Below are positions 60,608 to 64,000 of a stretch of DNA of 64,000 nt, piece after piece; the stretch's first letter is position 1; each line of letters opens with the position of its first letter. The stretch is from the NCBI GenBank assembly GCA_001874325.1, contig MPCW01000008.1:62001-126000 (forward strand), given 5' to 3'. Made by a program: the position numbers and the translations under genes. The notes under the pieces were generated by a model, which was not told where the DNA came from, searched no databases, and saw only the letters and a program-made list of their open reading frames with translations. The DNA is from Flavobacterium sp. MedPE-SWcel. GTDB taxonomy: Bacteria > Bacteroidota > Bacteroidia > Flavobacteriales > Flavobacteriaceae.

Positions 60608-62299
60608 ATGTCAGACGATAAGAAAGTAATATTTTCGATGTCCCGTTTAAATAAAACGTACCAAGGGGCAAATAAACCGGTACTAAAAGATATTTATTTG
60701 AGCTTCTTTTATGGTGCTAAAATTGGTATTCTTGGTTTAAACGGTTCAGGTAAATCAACACTATTAAAAATTATTGCTGGTGTAGAAAAAAGTTACCAAG
60801 GAGATGTAGTTTTTTCACCTGGCTATAGTGTAGGGTACTTAGAGCAAGAACCGCAGCTAGACGAGAGTAAAACAGTTATAGAAATAGTTAGAGAAGGTGT
60901 TGCTGAAACAGCAGCTCTTCTTGATGAGTTTAATAAGATAAACGACAGTTTTGGACTTCCTGAAGTATATGAAGATGCAGATAAGATGCAGAAGCTTATG
61001 GATAGACAAGCTGATCTTCAAGATAAAATAGACGCATCAGGAGCGTGGGAATTAGACACCAAGCTTGAAATAGCAATGGATGCTTTACGTACTCCAGAAC
61101 CAGATACTCCAATTAATGTATTATCAGGAGGAGAAAAAAGACGTGTTGCATTATGTCGTTTACTATTACAACAGCCAGATGTATTATTATTAGATGAGCC
61201 TACCAATCATCTTGATGCAGAGAGTGTATTATGGTTAGAGCAGCATTTACAGCATTATAAAGGAACAGTAATAGCCGTAACTCACGACCGTTATTTCCTT
61301 GATAATGTAGCAGGATGGATTTTAGAGCTAGATAGAGGAGAAGGTATACCTTGGAAAGGAAATTATTCTTCTTGGTTAGACCAGAAGTCTAAAAGAATGG
61401 AGCGGGAAGAGAAAACAGCTTCTAAGCGTCGTAAGACTTTAGAACGTGAGCTTGACTGGGTAAGACAAGGTGCTAAAGGACGTCAGACGAAGCAAAAAGC
61501 TCGTTTACAGAATTATGATAAATTATTAAATGAAGATCAAAAAACATTAGATGAGAAATTAGAGATTTACATCCCTAATGGACCAAGACTTGGTACTAAT
61601 GTTATTGAAGCTAAAGGTGTTTCTAAAGCTTTTGGTGATAAATTATTATATGACGATCTTAACTTCACGTTACCACAAGCAGGTATAGTAGGTATTATTG
61701 GCCCAAATGGTGCTGGTAAGACTACTATATTTAAAATGATAATGGATGAGCAAAATCCTGATAAAGGTGAGTTTAAAGTAGGGGAGACTGCAAAGATTGC
61801 TTATGTAGATCAATCACACTCTAACATTGATCCTGAAAAAACAATTTGGGAGAACTTCTGTGATGGTCAAGAGTTAATTATGATGGGAGGAAGACAAGTA
61901 AACTCTCGTGCTTACCTTAGTCGTTTTAACTTTAGTGGTAGCGATCAAAACAAAAAAGTAGCAGCATTATCTGGAGGAGAAAGAAATAGACTTCACTTAG
62001 CTATAACACTTAAGGAAGAAGGTAACGTTTTACTTTTGGATGAGCCTACGAATGATCTTGACGTTAATACACTACGTGCTCTTGAGGAAGGTTTAGATAA
62101 TTTTGCTGGTTGTGCAGTAGTAATATCTCACGATAGATGGTTCTTAGATAGAGTATGTACACATATTCTTGCATTTGAGAGTAATTCTGAAGTATATTTC
62201 TTTGAAGGAAGTTTCTCTGAATATGAAGAGAATAGAAAGAAACGTCTTGGAGGAGATCTTACACCAAAACGTATTAAGTATAAAAAACTGATTAGATAA
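60608..62299 (+). CDS. ettA: Energy-dependent translational throttle protein EttA (ABC-F ATPase)
   Basis: ABC-F protein with two ATP-binding cassettes and no membrane part; it binds the ribosomal E site and gates elongation by energy state. Walker A GLNGSGKSTLLK (about 43-54) and GPNGAGKTTIFK; signature LSGGEKRRVALCRLLL and LSGGERNRLHLAITL; Walker B VLLLDEPTNHLDAESV and VLLLDEPTNDLDVN. Arm and linker regions (LDKS-type stretch around 250-320, RQGAKGRQTKQKARLQNYDKLL) fit EttA. 563 aa. Confidence 0.96.
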   Translation: MSDDKKVIFSMSRLNKTYQGANKPVLKDIYLSFFYGAKIGILGLNGSGKSTLLKIIAGVEKSYQGDVVFSPGYSVGYLEQEPQLDESKTVIEIVREGVAETAALLDEFNKINDSFGLPEVYEDADKMQKLMDRQADLQDKIDASGAWELDTKLEIAMDALRTPEPDTPINVLSGGEKRRVALCRLLLQQPDVLLLDEPTNHLDAESVLWLEQHLQHYKGTVIAVTHDRYFLDNVAGWILELDRGEGIPWKGNYSSWLDQKSKRMEREEKTASKRRKTLERELDWVRQGAKGRQTKQKARLQNYDKLLNEDQKTLDEKLEIYIPNGPRLGTNVIEAKGVSKAFGDKLLYDDLNFTLPQAGIVGIIGPNGAGKTTIFKMIMDEQNPDKGEFKVGETAKIAYVDQSHSNIDPEKTIWENFCDGQELIMMGGRQVNSRAYLSRFNFSGSDQNKKVAALSGGERNRLHLAITLKEEGNVLLLDEPTNDLDVNTLRALEEGLDNFAGCAVVISHDRWFLDRVCTHILAFESNSEVYFFEGSFSEYEENRKKRLGGDLTPKRIKYKKLIR

Positions 62300-62312
62300 T
62301 AATCTAAGTTCA

Positions 62313-62355
62313 TATAATAAAAAAGCGACCTTAATTAGGTCGCTTTTTTATTATA
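62313..62355. terminator. Bidirectional terminator between ettA and the macroglobulin gene
   Basis: A 19-bp perfect stem (TATAATAAAAAAGCGACCT and its complement) around TAATT, with runs of T on both strands. Confidence 0.92.
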
Positions 62356-62404
62356 TATAAACTACTTGACATTGAGATATTAAAAATTGTATTATAAAGT
62401 TAGT

Positions 62405-64000
62405 CTATTCTTTTGTTTTTATTTTCATTCCTTCAGAGTGTCCAGAAAATTCAGGGGCATACATACTTTGTATAGTACTGATACCGTTAGAGAACTCCCC
62501 AACATTATTTACCCTAACATCATATTCAAGTACGTAAGTACCCTTATTGATACGATCAAAAAAGAAATGTGTAGCAACATCACGTGTACTACGATAGTAA
62601 CCTAACCCATCGCTATATTCATAACCAGAGATTACATCTACAGGCTCAAATGCAGCAGCACGAACATCTTTTAGGTGCACATACTCCATATCTTCTTTTA
62701 TTTCTAACACCAGTTGCATAGTTACCGTATTTCCAATTTTCATAGGGTTTTCTACACTTACTTTTTTAAGTTTTACGCCATCAATAGTATTTGTTTTAAT
62801 AAATAACTCTTTTCGAATATTCATTAATCCTTTTTGTGCAGTTTTAACCTTATCTGTATCTTCAAAATATTGCCAATATAATCCACCATAACCAGGTACT
62901 TTTGTTTTATTTTCAATAGTAAGGTCAGCCATTTCTTTAGTAACTTCTTTACCTTGCCAGTGTAGTTTTATATATCCAGTTTCGGCTTCAATTTCATTTT
63001 GTTCCATTTTTTTAGCAAATGTAGCTTTGTCTCCAAGTGTAATGGTTGTATTATCTTTTATAGATAACCAGTCGCTACCTGTCATCATAAGGGCATAAAC
63101 CGCTTCGGTAGTACTTTTGGTAGTAGGCCAATTTTTATTTTGTTTATTCTTTATCAGCCATACTTTCATTGCATCAATAGCCTCTGTATCATTATCTATT
63201 TCTGTAAAAGCCTCTATAAGTAATGCCTGAGTTTCTATAGGTGAGTTATACCAATACCATCCTGCTTTATTGTTTATCCAATACATTCCAAATTCTTCAT
63301 TACTAGCCGATGTATCTCTTAAACTTTGTATTATTTTTTTTGCAGTTTTAACCTCATTAAATCGTTGTAATACTAGAGCAGCCATACCTTTTTGATATAG
63401 AGAATACTGTAACCAGTTTTTCTTTATATGGTTAGTATAACGTTTCGTTATTTTTTGTGTAATACTATCTAGAGGGTATTGCTCTAAATAAAAACTACGA
63501 GTATAGAGATAATGTAGGCTAGTATGGTTGTTAGTAATTTCTCTTTTCATTTCTATTAATCTTTCATAATCATCAATGAAGTTTTTATCTATAAATTGAA
63601 CACCTGTTTTTGTGATACCATCTATAGTATACTTCTCTGAAGTTATGCCAAGTTTATTAAGGTGTCCTAAACCAGCCATTACATGACGTGTAATATATTC
63701 ACTTTCATCACCGCCTTCAAACCAAGGGAAACCACCAGATTGCATTTGCTTGTTATCTAACTTATTTAAGTTTGCTTTAAGAGTTATTTTCATTTTATCC
63801 AGCTCAAAAAGAAGAGCTATTCGGTTTTTTCTTTCATCATCACTTTGTACATCTAGCATCCAAGGTGATTCACTCATTATGATAGATTTTAACTCTTCAT
63901 TTTGTGTTAGTTTAGAGGTTGGTTTCCCTTTTTTTCTCCATGATTCAAAAAATGTTGCAACTTTAGGGGTGCTATCAATTATATGAGTTGCAATTGCATT
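62405..64000 (-). CDS. Alpha-2-macroglobulin family protein, C-terminal part (5' end outside window)
   Basis: The frame is open from the stop at 62405 to the window edge; reading past the ORF-track start (63877) gives NAIATHIIDSTPKVATFFESW, so the gene is truncated by the window, not short. The visible 531 codons cover the end of the thioester-type alpha/alpha toroid (QMQSGGFPWFEGGDESEYITRHVMAGLGHL, YWINNKAGWYWYNSPIETQALLIEAF, WPTTKSTTEAVYALM) and the beta-rich receptor-binding-like end (FDRINKGTYVLEYDVRVNNVGEFSNGISTIQSMYAPEFSGHSEG). The bait region and CxEQ site would lie outside. Bacterial members are large periplasmic proteinase traps. Confidence 0.92.
   Translation of the reverse strand, partial: NAIATHIIDSTPKVATFFESWRKKGKPTSKLTQNEELKSIIMSESPWMLDVQSDDERKNRIALLFELDKMKITLKANLNKLDNKQMQSGGFPWFEGGDESEYITRHVMAGLGHLNKLGITSEKYTIDGITKTGVQFIDKNFIDDYERLIEMKREITNNHTSLHYLYTRSFYLEQYPLDSITQKITKRYTNHIKKNWLQYSLYQKGMAALVLQRFNEVKTAKKIIQSLRDTSASNEEFGMYWINNKAGWYWYNSPIETQALLIEAFTEIDNDTEAIDAMKVWLIKNKQNKNWPTTKSTTEAVYALMMTGSDWLSIKDNTTITLGDKATFAKKMEQNEIEAETGYIKLHWQGKEVTKEMADLTIENKTKVPGYGGLYWQYFEDTDKVKTAQKGLMNIRKELFIKTNTIDGVKLKKVSVENPMKIGNTVTMQLVLEIKEDMEYVHLKDVRAAAFEPVDVISGYEYSDGLGYYRSTRDVATHFFFDRINKGTYVLEYDVRVNNVGEFSNGISTIQSMYAPEFSGHSEGMKIKTKE

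Noticed and set aside
1-64000. CRISPR arrays, prophage, insertion sequences, integrases, rRNA or tRNA clusters
   Set aside because: No regularly spaced repeats, transposase, integrase or structural phage proteins, and no rRNA or tRNA-like sequence was seen in reading either the ORF list or the gaps.

Overview
This is a chromosomal window from a member of the Bacteroidota, almost certainly a Flavobacteriaceae close to Flavobacterium. The DNA is AT-rich, and upstream regions carry TAnnTTTG-type -7 elements instead of E. coli-like promoters. Gene content is typical of the family: PorX (response regulator fused to a PglZ domain), fused LpxC/FabZ, a BatA-domain protein beside a dihydroorotase-like gene, YfhO, DUF4834, and a CAL67264-like small membrane protein. 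Nearly all of it is housekeeping sequence. I see no CRISPR array, prophage, insertion sequence, rRNA or tRNA.

Layout. 1-10.3 kb: the 3' part of a glutathione peroxidase, then a menaquinone cluster (menD, menB, menA, menC) interleaved with an S1/CvfB-like protein, a serine hydrolase, two bacterial PH-domain membrane proteins and a UPF0173 hydrolase. menE, often next to menC in relatives, is absent; its place holds a 64-codon ORF and a long perfect inverted repeat. 10.6-18 kb: a TauE-type permease, a GNAT-like protein with an outer-membrane protein, DUF4834, YfhO and a glycosyltransferase. 18-23 kb (minus strand): uvrA, an unknown gene, a J-domain protein and a lipoprotein related to acetolactate decarboxylase. 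23.2-25 kb: small unknown genes ending in a YdeI-like protein. 25-31.8 kb: an ECF-like sigma factor with a potentially start-sequestering leader and a 47-codon companion, then nth, bcp, a transglutaminase, MTA/SAH nucleosidase, a conserved 490-aa unknown and a PhnP-like hydrolase.

31.8-38.6 kb (minus strand): a DUF418 protein, esterase, DUF4870 protein, a dihydroorotase-like protein lacking its metal-binding histidines, a BatA-like protein and a DEAD-box-family helicase. 38.6-42 kb: a two-gene unit for a PhoX/DUF839-like lipoprotein and a di-haem cytochrome c peroxidase. 42-46.7 kb: a cation/proton antiporter, then porX-tsaE-ald. 46.8-53.4 kb: an HD-domain protein and a lipid A operon (lpxD, lpxC/fabZ, lpxA, efp, a second lpxD-like gene, an NTF2-like gene). 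53.4-64 kb: a membrane protein, sucD, a 640-bp gene-free but hairpin-rich gap, a PAS protein, an OmpA lipoprotein, a family 2 glycosyltransferase with an HsdR_N-like protein, holA, a small membrane protein, ettA and the C-terminal part of an alpha-2-macroglobulin.

I found no complete new multi-gene system. The best leads are the folded leader of the sigma factor, the structured gap after sucD, the structured leader of the antiporter, the lipoprotein acetolactate decarboxylase homologue, the dihydroorotase-like likely pseudoenzyme and the conserved 490-aa family. Motif identifications are by eye from the given translations; no database search was run.
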